NCBI RefSeq assembly: GCF_900120195.1
Contig: NZ_LT635539.1
Coordinates: 1,411,257 to 1,475,256 of the forward strand
DNA: 64,000 bases
Direction of reading: 5' to 3'
From: Blautia sp. Marseille-P3087
GTDB lineage: Bacteria; Bacillota; Clostridia; Lachnospirales; Lachnospiraceae
The notes under the pieces were generated by a model. The model ran no database searches. It was not told where the DNA came from and saw nothing but the letters and a program-made list of their open reading frames with translations. Positions within the stretch are counted from its first letter, which is position 1; every line of letters begins with the position of its first letter. Position numbers and translations under genes: made by a program. Shown in pieces: positions 51,929 through 61,028 of this stretch.

Positions 51929-52471
51929 TTAATGCACATCCTGATACTGTCTTACATAACTGTTACTCGGCATGCTGTATGTCTTTTTCTGGTCATCTGT
52001 CGGATAATTCATACCCAGACGACCGATTGCGAGTTTTTTGATGGTGTTCAGGTCTACATCAGAAGTCACCTGACTTTCGTATGCATTGTTATCTTCTTTT
52101 ACCTGAGATAATTCTGTCTCCAGAACTGCGACAGTCTTCATTTTGCCTGTAAGATCTGATTTGAGCTGCAGATAATTCACACAGCAAAAAAGTACTGCCA
52201 CACTGACAACTGCAAGGAACAGTACAAAACCACGTCCCATACTCTTTGCTTTCTCTCTGTTTCTCTGTGTCTCCCGGCTGAGCTGACGGGATTTCTCTGC
52301 TGCGCGTTCCTCGCGGACACGTTTGGCTGTCTGCACTCCTGCTGTCTGATATTTTCTTGCAGGTACTTCCTGAAGTCTCCGTGCGGCATTTCCGTCCACG
52401 TACATTCCGCGGACATTTCCTGCGTTTGTTCTGTTTTTTCTGGATGTGACCGCTCTGTTTGTCCTCTCCAT
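51929..52471 (-). CDS. ftsL: FtsL-like cell division protein
   Basis: The 180-residue bitopic protein has a long basic cytoplasmic region (1-75, rich in Arg and Gln), one transmembrane helix (GFVLFLAVVSVAVLFCCVNYL, about 80-100), and a coiled coil (LKSDLTGKMKTVAVLETELSQVKEDNNAYESQV) with a C-terminal LNTIKKLAIGRLGM motif as in FtsL/DivIC. The place between rsmH and pbp supports ftsL. The start has only a weak SD. Confidence 0.85.
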   Translation of the reverse strand: MERTNRAVTSRKNRTNAGNVRGMYVDGNAARRLQEVPARKYQTAGVQTAKRVREERAAEKSRQLSRETQRNREKAKSMGRGFVLFLAVVSVAVLFCCVNYLQLKSDLTGKMKTVAVLETELSQVKEDNNAYESQVTSDVDLNTIKKLAIGRLGMNYPTDDQKKTYSMPSNSYVRQYQDVH

Positions 52472-52510
52472 CTCTGACTCACAACTTTCTATCTAAATTA
52501 CTTCTTAGTT

Positions 52511-53455
52511 CTATTTCTTATATCTTCGCTCAAAAATTCTCAGCTTTGCACTTTTTGATCGCGGATTTTCTTCCATCTCGACCTTACTTGGCAGGATTGG
52601 TTTTCTTGTAATGACTTTTCCTTTGGATTCCTTACCACATACACATACCGGGAAATCCGGCGGACATGTGCACGGGTTTTCATTTTTGCGGAAAATCGTC
52701 TTTACGATCCTGTCCTCCAGTGAATGGAAAGTGATGATGCAGATTCTTCCGCCATCATCAAGCAGATCAATCATACCATCCAGGGATTCTCGAAGGACAT
52801 CCAGTTCACGGTTCAGTTCGATTCGGATTGCCTGGAAAGTTCTCTTTGCAGGATGCCCTCCGGTCGCCTGAATCTTCATCGGAATGGACTGACGGATAAT
52901 CTCTGTCAGTTCTCCGGTTGTCTGAATCGGTGCCTTTGCTCTCGCAGCCACAATATGCTTCGCAATATTTTTTGCAAATTTATCTTCTCCGTAATCACGA
53001 ATGATCCGGTAAAGTTCTTTTTCGTCGTAGCCATTGACAATGTCAGCAGCTGTGCGACTCTGTCTCTGATCCATTCTCATGTCAAGCGGTGCATCTACCC
53101 TGTAGGTAAAGCCACGTTCTTCGTTATCCAGCTGATAAGATGAAACTCCCAGATCAAGAACGATTCCATCGACTTTCTGAATGCCCAGATTCTTAAGTTC
53201 ATTTACCATGTAACAATAATTGCTGCGAATGATCGTCACTCTGTCCTCATAGGCAGCCAGTCTTTCACTCGCAGCAATTATCGCATCTTGGTCCTGATCT
53301 ATGCCAATAAATCTCCCCTTGGCAGAAAGTCTCTGACACACTTCACTTGCGTGCCCCGCTCCTCCCAGAGTTCCATCCACGTAGATGCCATCTGGTCTGA
53401 TACTCAGACCTTCAATGGTTTCATCCAGTAATACAGATTTGTGTTTAAATTCCAT
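52511..53455 (-). CDS. rsmH: 16S rRNA (cytosine(1402)-N4)-methyltransferase
   Basis: The 314-residue enzyme methylates N4 of C1402 in the 16S rRNA decoding site. Seen: [16 protein letters not shown] motif [51 protein letters not shown] and [13 protein letters not shown] cysteine group [12 protein letters not shown] near residue 275 is usual in Firmicute members. SD AGGAGAC precedes the ATG. Confidence 0.96.
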   Translation of the reverse strand: MEFKHKSVLLDETIEGLSIRPDGIYVDGTLGGAGHASEVCQRLSAKGRFIGIDQDQDAIIAASERLAAYEDRVTIIRSNYCYMVNELKNLGIQKVDGIVLDLGVSSYQLDNEERGFTYRVDAPLDMRMDQRQSRTAADIVNGYDEKELYRIIRDYGEDKFAKNIAKHIVAARAKAPIQTTGELTEIIRQSIPMKIQATGGHPAKRTFQAIRIELNRELDVLRESLDGMIDLLDDGGRICIITFHSLEDRIVKTIFRKNENPCTCPPDFPVCVCGKESKGKVITRKPILPSKVEMEENPRSKSAKLRIFERRYKK

Positions 53456-53491
53456 ATCCGTCTCCTGTGGGATTTCTTTCCGGCGTAATGC

Positions 53492-53923
53492 TTAGATGAT
53501 GATACCCATATCCTGCATTCCCTCTGCGATACTGTCCATATCATCATAATCGCAGTTCTCGCTCCACTTTTCTTTGCTCCAAACTTCAATGCGGTTCAGA
53601 TTTCCGGTAAGTACAACGTCTTTTTCCAGACCAGCAAATTCCCGTAACGTCTGTGGTACAAGGATTCTCCCCTGCTTGTCCAGTTCACAGTTTGTCGCAC
53701 CTGCTACAAAGAAACGTGTGAAGGTTCTGGCGTTTTTATTTGTAAGTGGTAAGGCTCTGAGTTTTTCTTCAAAGGCTTTCCATTCGTCCATCGGATAAAT
53801 AGAAAGACAACCATCAAGTCCCTTGGTCAGTACGAACTCTTCTCCCAGGAGTTCCCTGAACTTGGAAGGGATGATCAGACGCCCCTTCGCGTCGATTGTA
53901 TGATTGTATTCGCCCATGAACAT
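53492..53923 (-). CDS. mraZ: transcriptional regulator MraZ
   Basis: The 143-residue protein has two AbrB-like SpoVT folds: [24 protein letters not shown] and [22 protein letters not shown]. MraZ binds direct repeats before its own gene and represses the dcw cluster; such repeats are present at 53991-54036. The ATG at 53923 gives the canonical MFMGEY start with GGTGAG before it; a GTG nine bases upstream is rejected. Confidence 0.95.
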   Translation of the reverse strand: MFMGEYNHTIDAKGRLIIPSKFRELLGEEFVLTKGLDGCLSIYPMDEWKAFEEKLRALPLTNKNARTFTRFFVAGATNCELDKQGRILVPQTLREFAGLEKDVVLTGNLNRIEVWSKEKWSENCDYDDMDSIAEGMQDMGIII

Positions 53924-53990
53924 TTTACTCACCTACTCTCTCAGATACGATTCTCCCCTTCGTATCCTCGGATGGAAACGGTGGAATCTG

Positions 53991-54036
53991 CCACATTCCC
54001 TCCATCTGCCACCACTATTCACCACTTTCTACCACT
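53991..54036. promoter_or_regulatory. MraZ-binding direct repeats
   Basis: On the minus strand three AGTGGT units start exactly ten bases apart (54036, 54026, 54016), followed by weaker ATGG and TGTGG units at 10-11 base steps. This matches the spaced GTGG-type direct repeats bound by MraZ. They begin about ten bases after the -10 box. Confidence 0.75.
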
Positions 54037-54045
54037 TATATTGCC

Positions 54046-54074
54046 ATTCTACCCTATTTACCCCTAAATTACAA
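54046..54074 (-). promoter_or_regulatory. promoter of the dcw cluster
   Basis: On the minus strand TTGTAA (54069-54074) is 17 bases before TAGAAT (54046-54051), upstream of the MraZ repeats. Confidence 0.65.
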
Positions 54075-54139
54075 GTGGGAATCGTAGATTTTTTCCAAAC
54101 AATTCAGTACTTTGAAAGTATTATTTTGGTTCTGTTAGA

Positions 54140-54322
54140 ACAAAGCGGACAAGTCCGCTTCAAACTCCCTGAATCCCTCAATCTTTGAGGGACTTGCTAC
54201 GCTTTGCGCGCCAGATGCAGTCTGCTTTAGCAGACATATTCCTCATGCATCTGGTCGCATCCTCGCGGAGCGTTTTTGTGTAATAGGAACATTACGGAGT
54301 AATTTCCTATTACACAAAAAAA
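54140..54322 (-). repeat. dispersed structured repeat, copy C plus distal hairpin
   Basis: The core (54140-54273) shows AAGCGGACAAGTCC paired with GGACTTG..CGCTT, an alternative hairpin TCCCTCAA/TTGAGGGA, then GCG+CCAGATGCA (54209-54220) paired with TGCATCTGG+CGC (54247-54259) around GTCTGCT/AGCAGAC, and CCTCGCGGAGCG. The distal hairpin TGTGTAATAGGAA/TTCCTATTACACA (54278-54317) shares only its inner part with that of copy A. It lies between the lgt terminator and the dcw promoter. Confidence 0.85.
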
Positions 54323-54351
54323 GCTCCCCACGTCATAAACATGGAGAACCT
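54315..54351 (-). terminator. terminator of lgt
   Basis: On the minus strand GGTTCTCCATGT pairs with ACGTGGGGAGCT imperfectly around TTATG, followed by seven T. It lies about 15 bases past the lgt stop codon. Confidence 0.8.
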
Positions 54352-54360
54352 TTTGCTCAT

Positions 54361-55461
54361 TTATTCAGTTTGATCATGATCCGATCCAGTTTCCGGCTGA
54401 GCGGAAGCTGTTTCTGAAGATCCTTCCTGCTTTTGATCTTCCGGTTCAGTCTGCTCTGAAGGTGCCGAAGTCTCCGGCCTGTCCAGAATTTCTTTGAATT
54501 CATCCTGAACATTTTCAAAGTTCTGAACATTCCCGAGTCTGCTTCCATCTGTGTTTTCGTCCGGCACATATGCCTCCTCTCTCCTGCGGCTGCGAAGTGC
54601 ATTTCGTTTTCTGGAGAGGATATGACGTACCGAAGCCGTCACTCCACAGACCAGAAAGAGCACTGCAGATACAAGAAGGGAAACGGATATTTTAGTTCCC
54701 GGAATATACAGGCTGTCCGTGCGGAGCCACTCGATTCCACATTTACCCAGTCCGTATCCGGCAAGATAACGAAGAAAAATTTCTCCCTGAAAACTTTTTC
54801 TTCTGCCAAGGATCAAAAGAACGATCAGCAGAAGAAGGCACCAGATACTCTCATAGAGAAACAGCGGATGTACCTGTATAAAAGGTTCATCAAGTACCAT
54901 CACCAGATTGTCCCTCATCTGTTTGGTCACTGCGCTGCTGTGGACCGATTCCAGTGGAATCTGCATTGCAAACAGACTGTCTGTGTACTCACCAAAGGCC
55001 TCTCTGTTAAATGCATTTCCCCATACACCTATTATCTGCCCTGTCAGCAATCCTATACTGACAGTATCTGCCATTTGCCCAAAAGAAACTTTACGTATCT
55101 TACAGTAAATAAATCCTGCCAGCGCGCCGCCGAAGATTCCTCCATATATTGCAAGTCCGCCCCCACGGATATTGATGAGTTCTGTCCATGGCTTTCCGCT
55201 GAAAGACTCCCACGAAAATGCAAGATAATACAATCTTGCACCGATCAACCCGCCGATCAGTGAGATAAGTACCATTCCCAGATAGAGATTCGGGTTTTCT
55301 TTATGCTTTCTGACCTGAAGCATTATAACTGCAAGTCCGAAAAGCATTCCAACCGCTACCAGTATCCCATATACTGTGATCTCAAATCCGAAAACCGTAA
55401 ACGACTTATTCATCCCCTCAAAATAAGCACTGATATTAGGAAATCGAATTGAAAGATTCAT
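54361..55461 (-). CDS. lgt: prolipoprotein diacylglyceryl transferase
   Basis: The 366-residue membrane enzyme attaches diacylglycerol to lipobox Cys. It has seven or so helices with the Lgt signatures GARLYYLAFSWE, RGGGLAIYGGIFGGALAGF, GNAFNREAFGEYT and HPLFLYESIWCL. After residue 285 comes a hydrophilic, Glu/Ser/Gln-rich tail of about 80 residues, longer than in the core enzyme. The ATG at 55461 with GGGAAGGTG is preferred to one 33 bases upstream. It follows ychF by 53 bases. Confidence 0.92.
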   Translation of the reverse strand: MNLSIRFPNISAYFEGMNKSFTVFGFEITVYGILVAVGMLFGLAVIMLQVRKHKENPNLYLGMVLISLIGGLIGARLYYLAFSWESFSGKPWTELINIRGGGLAIYGGIFGGALAGFIYCKIRKVSFGQMADTVSIGLLTGQIIGVWGNAFNREAFGEYTDSLFAMQIPLESVHSSAVTKQMRDNLVMVLDEPFIQVHPLFLYESIWCLLLLIVLLILGRRKSFQGEIFLRYLAGYGLGKCGIEWLRTDSLYIPGTKISVSLLVSAVLFLVCGVTASVRHILSRKRNALRSRRREEAYVPDENTDGSRLGNVQNFENVQDEFKEILDRPETSAPSEQTEPEDQKQEGSSETASAQPETGSDHDQTE

Positions 55462-55514
55462 AAAACACCTTCCCTTATTCCGGATCTTAACCAAGATCCT
55501 TTATCTGCAATCCA

Positions 55515-56612
55515 TTATACATTGAATCTGAACAGTATCACATCACCATCCTGCACGATGTATTCTTTACCTTCCATACGTACAAGACCTTTTTCTCTTG
55601 CACCTGCATAGGAACCACAGTCAAGAAGATCCTGATAATTGACAACTTCTGCCTTAATGAATCCTCTTTCAAAGTCTGTGTGGATCTTACCTGCTGCCTG
55701 AGGTGCTTTTGTTCCGGTTTTGATCGTCCACGCACGTGTCTCATCTTCTCCGGATGTCAGAAAGCTCATCAGTCCCAGAAGACTGTAGCTTGCTTTTACC
55801 AGCTTCTCAAGACCGGATTCTTTCAGTCCGAGATCCTCGAGAAACATTTTCTTTTCGTCATCATCCAGTTCGGAAATTTCTTCTTCGATCTCTGCACAGA
55901 TTACGAAAACTTCGCTCTTCTGCTCTGCTGCGTACTTTCTTACTGCCTGTACATAATCGTTGGACGCACCGTCATCTGCCAGATCATCTTCGCTTACATT
56001 TGCGGCATAGATCACCGGTTTCCATGTAAGAAGATTGTATGTTCCCATCCATCCTTCTTCATCCTCACTCTCAAGTTCCATAGTGATCGCCATATTACCG
56101 TCTTCCAGATGTTTCTTGACTTTCTGAAGGAAATCAAGCTCTTTGGCAGCTTCCTTATCCATACGTGCAGTCTTGGTTACTTTTGCAATTCTTCTTTCAA
56201 GAATTTCGATATCAGAGAAAATCAGCTCAAGATTGATCGTCTCGATGTCGCGAAGCGGATCAATACTTCCGTCTACGTGAATGACATTCGGATCTTCAAA
56301 GCAGCGCACTACATGTACGATTGCATCTACTTCACGGATATTTGCAAGGAACTGGTTGCCAAGACCCTCACCCTTGGATGCACCCTTTACCAGACCCGCG
56401 ATATCAACAAATTCGATAACAGCCGGTGTCACCTTCTTAGAGTGGTAAAAATCTCCGAGCAGTTTCAGTCTTTCGTCCGGAACAGTAACCACACCGACGT
56501 TTGGGTCGATGGTACAGAACGGATAGTTTGCGGATTCTGCTCCTGCTTTTGTCAGTGAATTAAACAGTGTACTTTTGCCTACGTTTGGCAGACCTACGAT
56601 TCCAAGTTTCAT
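55515..56612 (-). CDS. ychF: ribosome-binding ATPase YchF
   Basis: The 365-residue Obg-family P-loop protein hydrolyses ATP rather than GTP. Seen: G1 [21 protein letters not shown]3 [20 protein letters not shown], the NxxE-type specificity motif AANVSEDDL, and a C-terminal TGS domain ending [22 protein letters not shown] precedes the ATG. Confidence 0.95.
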   Translation of the reverse strand: MKLGIVGLPNVGKSTLFNSLTKAGAESANYPFCTIDPNVGVVTVPDERLKLLGDFYHSKKVTPAVIEFVDIAGLVKGASKGEGLGNQFLANIREVDAIVHVVRCFEDPNVIHVDGSIDPLRDIETINLELIFSDIEILERRIAKVTKTARMDKEAAKELDFLQKVKKHLEDGNMAITMELESEDEEGWMGTYNLLTWKPVIYAANVSEDDLADDGASNDYVQAVRKYAAEQKSEVFVICAEIEEEISELDDDEKKMFLEDLGLKESGLEKLVKASYSLLGLMSFLTSGEDETRAWTIKTGTKAPQAAGKIHTDFERGFIKAEVVNYQDLLDCGSYAGAREKGLVRMEGKEYIVQDGDVILFRFNV

Positions 56613-56714
56613 TTTCTATATTTCTCCATTTCGTATTTTATTATTTGAAATTTATACTCACACAATTTTATCACACACCGGAAGAAAAGTCCATATCTCC
56701 CTCCTGTCCGGCTT

Positions 56715-57545
56715 TCAGTCTTCTCTCAGAATAAACTTACGTATGATCTCTGCCACACCATCATGATTATTGTCATGCTCAGTAACATAATTTCCATATT
56801 CTGCGATACCCGGATATGCATTACACATAACGGCTCCGACATGAGCAGCTTTCAGCATTTCAATGTCGTTCTGCGCATCTCCGGCTGCAACGGAATTTTC
56901 AATCGGTACGTCCACATAATCGCAGAACCATCTGACCGCAAAGCCTTTTGAAATACCTTCCGGGACAATCTCCTGATAACGGTCATTGGAAAAAAAGCTG
57001 TGCACTTCTCCTGTCAGCGGTTCAATTACTTCTCTCTGAAATTTCAGATTTTTAGCTCTTTCCTCTGCTCCTGAGGAAGAGATTGCAATAAGCTTATATG
57101 GATCTTTCGGTACCACTGCCGCCGCATCCGCCACAATTTTATATGGAAGGTGGTTCACAGCCGAATACTTTCTTAATTCCTCCGTATCCCGTACAGCAAG
57201 AATCTCTGTATCATTATACCCCTGAATGTGCAGGTCACGTTTCAGTGCCTCATTTATGATCTTTACTGCGATTTCTTTCGAAAAAGTCTTACCATAAACG
57301 TTTTTTTCATGATATGGATCATAAATCTGTCCGCCATTAAAACAGATCACATAACAGCCTTCTTTATCAAGTCCCGCCTTTGCAGCACAGACCTTGGCAC
57401 TTGCAAGCGGTCTTCCCGTGCAGACCACGATCTTGTGTCCCTTTGCGAGGGCCTCATCGATAGCCGCCTGATTTCCCGGGGTAACTTCTTTTGCATCGTT
57501 TAATAATGTTCCATCAAGATCTGTAAATAAAACTCTTACACTCAT
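56715..57545 (-). CDS. Cof-type HAD-IIB hydrolase
   Basis: The 276-residue protein has motif I FTDLDGTLLND, motif II in VVCTGRPLASAK, a Cof-type cap domain, and motifs III/IV in GISKGFAVRWFC and VAAGDAQNDIEMLKAAHVG. This family dephosphorylates sugar phosphates or flavin precursors. It overlaps the upstream CobW gene by four bases (ATGA). Confidence 0.92.
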   Translation of the reverse strand: MSVRVLFTDLDGTLLNDAKEVTPGNQAAIDEALAKGHKIVVCTGRPLASAKVCAAKAGLDKEGCYVICFNGGQIYDPYHEKNVYGKTFSKEIAVKIINEALKRDLHIQGYNDTEILAVRDTEELRKYSAVNHLPYKIVADAAAVVPKDPYKLIAISSSGAEERAKNLKFQREVIEPLTGEVHSFFSNDRYQEIVPEGISKGFAVRWFCDYVDVPIENSVAAGDAQNDIEMLKAAHVGAVMCNAYPGIAEYGNYVTEHDNNHDGVAEIIRKFILRED

Positions 57546-58474
57546 TTTTTCAAATATCCTCGTATCTTTTCTTCATTCATCTGTTCGCCTATGACAATCA
57601 GCACATCCTGCCCTGCTTCCAGCGGATGCATAGTCAGCTCATGGACTGTCGCATTCAGCTCCTGCCATACATTTCCGTCTTTCAAAAATCCCTTGATACG
57701 GAAGACTTGTCCGCATTCCGGGTCTCCAAAAATCTCCCTTACCGCCTCTTTGGCTTTCATTGGAGAAATTCCTTCGTCCATCAAAAACAGTGACTGGAAG
57801 ATCTCGTCCTGCTCTATATACATTTTTTCATAATCTTCGACCTGATAACCGGATTCCAAAATTTTTTTGTAATCTTTTTCGGAAAAATCTTCCCAGTCTC
57901 CACAGATCACTTCATCTTTCAAAGCTCTTTTGCAGTGAATTTTCTCTAAAGCGCGGTTGATATGCGCAACCGTTGCCTTTATCTGTCCCTCTGATGCCTG
58001 CTGCGTACGGCTCAGCAAAATGCAGCCCGCATTTGCCGCTTCCGATGCCAGAATATAGTCTGCACCTTCTGAAAGATTTTCTTCCAGACACGCATCCACC
58101 ACGGTAATGACATTTCCGATCTGATACCATTTATCAAGGGGTTCCTCGTTCAATGCGTCAAAAAAATCATCAACATCAAAAATCCCTGACGGTTCGATCA
58201 GCACACGGTCATATCCACACATTCCCATTGCAATAAGTTTTGTGCGAAAACGTCTCCGATAACAGTCTTTATCACATCCGCCCGCAACCATTTCCAGTTC
58301 GCAGTTCGCGCCTTCCAGTTCCCGGAGGAGCATCATATCTACATTGATCGCCCCGAAATCATTTTCCAGTATCCCGATATTCTGTCCCTGTTCCATCAGA
58401 TAGCTCGCATATTTTTTTATAAATGTTGTCTTTCCCGATCCGAGAAATCCTGTGATCAGATCTACCTTTACCAT
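57542..58474 (-). CDS. CobW/P47K family G3E GTPase
   Basis: The 310-residue protein has G1 ITGFLGSGKTTFIKKY, the ENDFGAINVD switch segment, G3-type LIEPSGIFD, and a C-terminal CobW domain. The usual metal-binding GGCxCC is replaced by GGCDKDCYRR, so metal handling may differ. Family members are metallochaperones for zinc or cobalt-dependent proteins. It sits between a GDSL hydrolase and a Cof hydrolase in one transcription direction. Confidence 0.85.
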   Translation of the reverse strand: MVKVDLITGFLGSGKTTFIKKYASYLMEQGQNIGILENDFGAINVDMMLLRELEGANCELEMVAGGCDKDCYRRRFRTKLIAMGMCGYDRVLIEPSGIFDVDDFFDALNEEPLDKWYQIGNVITVVDACLEENLSEGADYILASEAANAGCILLSRTQQASEGQIKATVAHINRALEKIHCKRALKDEVICGDWEDFSEKDYKKILESGYQVEDYEKMYIEQDEIFQSLFLMDEGISPMKAKEAVREIFGDPECGQVFRIKGFLKDGNVWQELNATVHELTMHPLEAGQDVLIVIGEQMNEEKIRGYLKK

Positions 58475-58501
58475 ACTGCTCCTCTTTCTCTGCTTTTCAT
58501 T

Positions 58502-59104
58502 TTATATCTTTATCTCCTCGCGGATCTTTTCGGCAAACATCCGGTGTCCTTCCTCCGTAAAATGCACTCCATCATAAATGGTCGGAATTTCCCACCCACT
58601 TGCATCTGTAAAAGCAACACCTACCCGGCGCGCGATCCTCTGATATTCTTTTCCGAGATTCCGGGATTCCGTAAGAAGTTCCGGCCGGTCCACCCACGCT
58701 CCTTCTTGCATCGCAGGAGGCGCAATCAGCCGGAGTTTCATTTTACGGCTTGCAAGCCCCGCTTCCTCCATAAGCCTTTTCAGGAAACGTTCCATACGTT
58801 TTGCCACATCTGCCGCTGTAAAATCCGGATTCTCAAGAAGATCATTTGTCCCGAGCATTACCCAGAGCCACACCGAATTCGGACGTCTGTGCCAGTCCCT
58901 TACCTGATCACAGGCAAACTTCACAGTGCTTACAGTATGTGGAATACTTCTTCCATTCACTCCGTGATTCTCAATCTTCCAGGATGTCTCCGTCTCAAGG
59001 ATTCCAGTCCAGCGGACATCCTTCGAATAGCGTCCTTCCATCTGATCATGTGGATCATAACCATACGTATTTGAATCTCCATAGCAGATAATTGTTCCCG
59101 GCAT
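58502..59104 (-). CDS. SGNH/GDSL-type esterase
   Basis: The 200-residue protein has block I YGDSNTYGY (Ser nucleophile at about residue 11), a Gly in the NHGVNGRS block, LGTNDLLE (block III Asn), and the catalytic DGVHFTEEGH near the C-terminus. There is no signal peptide, so it acts in the cytoplasm. The closest recognised group is arylesterase-like SGNH hydrolases; the substrate is unknown. SD AGAGGGAG precedes the ATG. Confidence 0.88.
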   Translation of the reverse strand: MPGTIICYGDSNTYGYDPHDQMEGRYSKDVRWTGILETETSWKIENHGVNGRSIPHTVSTVKFACDQVRDWHRRPNSVWLWVMLGTNDLLENPDFTAADVAKRMERFLKRLMEEAGLASRKMKLRLIAPPAMQEGAWVDRPELLTESRNLGKEYQRIARRVGVAFTDASGWEIPTIYDGVHFTEEGHRMFAEKIREEIKI

Positions 59105-59127
59105 ATTCTCCCTCTTTTCCTAATGGG

Positions 59128-59673
59128 TCATCCCAGTTGTCTTCCCAGTATTTTTAATTTTTCCCGCCGATCGCGGTAATCCGGCAGTTCTTTTTCGACT
59201 ACTGCCCAGAAACGCGGCGAGTGATTCATCTCTTTGCGGTGCGCAAGTTCATGAACAACTACATAATCCAGAAGTTCAGGCGGAATCAGAACCAGTTTCC
59301 AGTTAAAATTCAGATTTCCGGCTGAACTGCAGCTTCCCCACCGGGTCTTCTGCTCCCGGATCGTAATGCGGTTATACGTAACTCCCATACGCTTCGCAAA
59401 ATATGCCGTACGCTCCGGAAAAATTTTCTTTGCCCGTAGTATACCATTTTGCCGCTCTTCTTCTGTAATGATATGTATCTGTTCTCTGTATTTTTCAACC
59501 TTTTTCTGCTGCATCCGAATCCAGTCTTCATGCTCCGTTATAAATCTCTCTATCCGATATTTCGCCAGACGAAGCGGTGCCCGTACGATCACGCCGCCAT
59601 CCGGCTTTACCTGAATCGCCAGAGATTTTCTTCTGGAACGTATCAGCTCATATTCTGTCAAAGCTTTTTCCAC
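59128..59673 (-). CDS. YgjP/SprT-like zinc metallopeptidase (DUF45)
   Basis: The 181-residue protein has the zinc motif VVHELAHRKEMNHSPRFW (HExxH plus the downstream H) and the family segments LAIQVKPDGGVIVRAP and TRWGSCSSAGNLNFNWKL. Members are presumed small metalloproteases. The start is uncertain: a GTG at 59673 has SD almost touching it, while a TTG at 59661 has GGAG 11 bases before. It follows thiN by 12 bases. Confidence 0.88.
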   Translation of the reverse strand: MEKALTEYELIRSRRKSLAIQVKPDGGVIVRAPLRLAKYRIERFITEHEDWIRMQQKKVEKYREQIHIITEEERQNGILRAKKIFPERTAYFAKRMGVTYNRITIREQKTRWGSCSSAGNLNFNWKLVLIPPELLDYVVVHELAHRKEMNHSPRFWAVVEKELPDYRDRREKLKILGRQLG

Positions 59674-59685
59674 TCCGTTCTGTTG

Positions 59686-60345
59686 TCAGTCTCTTGTCAT
59701 CAGCATCAGAAGAGTTTTTCCATCAAATGACACGACTGCTTCTTCCGCTTCGATCTCATTGCTGACAGTCAGTCCACTGTCCGAGAATCTGAGATGATAG
59801 TGATTAAGCGGATACTTAAATCCCACAAGCGTCAGCCCCGGCATATCGCCCTCAAGAGAAAAAAATGACACATATTTTCCAAACTGCGTTTTCTTCTTAA
59901 GCACAGCGCCACTCTCTATCAGTTTCATATAATTCCACTGATCGATCAGCGTGATATCTGCGCCACGCTCTCTGCCAAGCACCAGCAGTCCGAAATTTGC
60001 AATCAGATGGTCGATGCGATTACCGGTTGCTCCAAAAATCGTGATGTTTTTCGCCCCTCTGTCAATTGCAAAGTTCACCGCAGACTGCGTATCAGAATCA
60101 TCTTTTTCCGGTTTCAGGCGTACGATTTCTGTTTCCTTCAAAGTATTCAGGTACTTCTCTCCGGCAGAAGAAAGACTGTCAAAATCTCCAACAGCTATAT
60201 CCGGCACCCAGTCTGTTCCGACAAAAAATTCCACACCTTTGTCTGCTGCAATCAGGCATGCATTTTCTTTTTTATTTTTCTGTAAAAAATCGAGGGCAAA
60301 ATCTCTCTGGATATTGCCCCCGCTTACGATGATCACATCTTTCAT
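59686..60345 (-). CDS. thiN: thiamine diphosphokinase
   Basis: The 219-residue enzyme transfers pyrophosphate from ATP to thiamine. Seen: LIAADKGVEFF, VGDFDSLS, the KPEKDDSDTQSAVNFA segment and FGATGNRIDHLIANFGLL (TGxRxDH). The ATG at 60345 with GAGG six bases before is preferred to an upstream TTG. It starts eight bases after the rpe stop, as in many Firmicutes. No thiamine riboswitch is present. Confidence 0.93.
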   Translation of the reverse strand: MKDVIIVSGGNIQRDFALDFLQKNKKENACLIAADKGVEFFVGTDWVPDIAVGDFDSLSSAGEKYLNTLKETEIVRLKPEKDDSDTQSAVNFAIDRGAKNITIFGATGNRIDHLIANFGLLVLGRERGADITLIDQWNYMKLIESGAVLKKKTQFGKYVSFFSLEGDMPGLTLVGFKYPLNHYHLRFSDSGLTVSNEIEAEEAVVSFDGKTLLMLMTRD

Positions 60346-60353
60346 ATTGTTCC

Positions 60354-61028
60354 TCAATCGATCTTTTCGCTGATCTCTTTCATTCTTTTCTGGATCTTAT
60401 GCACGTTGGACTCCAGATCACCGTTAAATACATAAGAACCTGCAACAAGAACATTTGCCCCTGCTTTCATAGCGGTTTCGATCGTTTCATCATTGATTCC
60501 GCCATCTACCTCTATGTCCACATTCAGCTCTTCTCTGTCAATAATTTCTTTCAGTTCTTCAATCTTTTCTGTACACTCCGTCAGATATTTCTGTCCACCG
60601 AATCCCGGCTGTACTGTCATAATCAGTACCATATCAACATCTTCCAGAAGGTGACTGATGTCATTAACCGGTGTAGCAGGCTTTATGGATACTCCGACTT
60701 TTACACCGGCATCCTTGATCAGTTCAATTGCCCTTTCAAGATCTTCACAGGCCTCTGCATGTACTGTGATAGAATCCGCTCCACATTCTACGAAATCCTG
60801 AATGTAGCGCTCCGGTGCAGAAACCATCAGATGTACATCAAAAAACATTCTGGATTCTTTGCGGATTGATTTGATCACCGGCATTCCGAATGAAATACTT
60901 GGTACAAAATCTCCATCCATTACATCAATGTGAAGCCATTTGACTCCGGCCCTTTCAAGAGTCTGAATCTGTTCTCCCAGGCGATTAAAGTCTGCGGACA
61001 AAATTGAGGGGCACAATCGATACTCCAT
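60354..61028 (-). CDS. rpe: ribulose-phosphate 3-epimerase
   Basis: The 224-residue TIM-barrel enzyme interconverts ribulose 5-phosphate and xylulose 5-phosphate. Seen: SILSADFNRLGEQI, LHIDVMDGDFVPSISFG, FFDVHLMVSAPERYI, MTVQPGFGGQKY and VDGGINDET. It begins immediately after rsgA, with SD GGAGATA inside that gene's last codons. Confidence 0.95.
   Translation of the reverse strand: MEYRLCPSILSADFNRLGEQIQTLERAGVKWLHIDVMDGDFVPSISFGMPVIKSIRKESRMFFDVHLMVSAPERYIQDFVECGADSITVHAEACEDLERAIELIKDAGVKVGVSIKPATPVNDISHLLEDVDMVLIMTVQPGFGGQKYLTECTEKIEELKEIIDREELNVDIEVDGGINDETIETAMKAGANVLVAGSYVFNGDLESNVHKIQKRMKEISEKID

Noticed and set aside
55465-55514. Hairpin GGATCTT/AAGATCC between ychF and lgt as a terminator
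   Set aside because: The stem is clear but no T tract follows on the minus strand, so it is not called.
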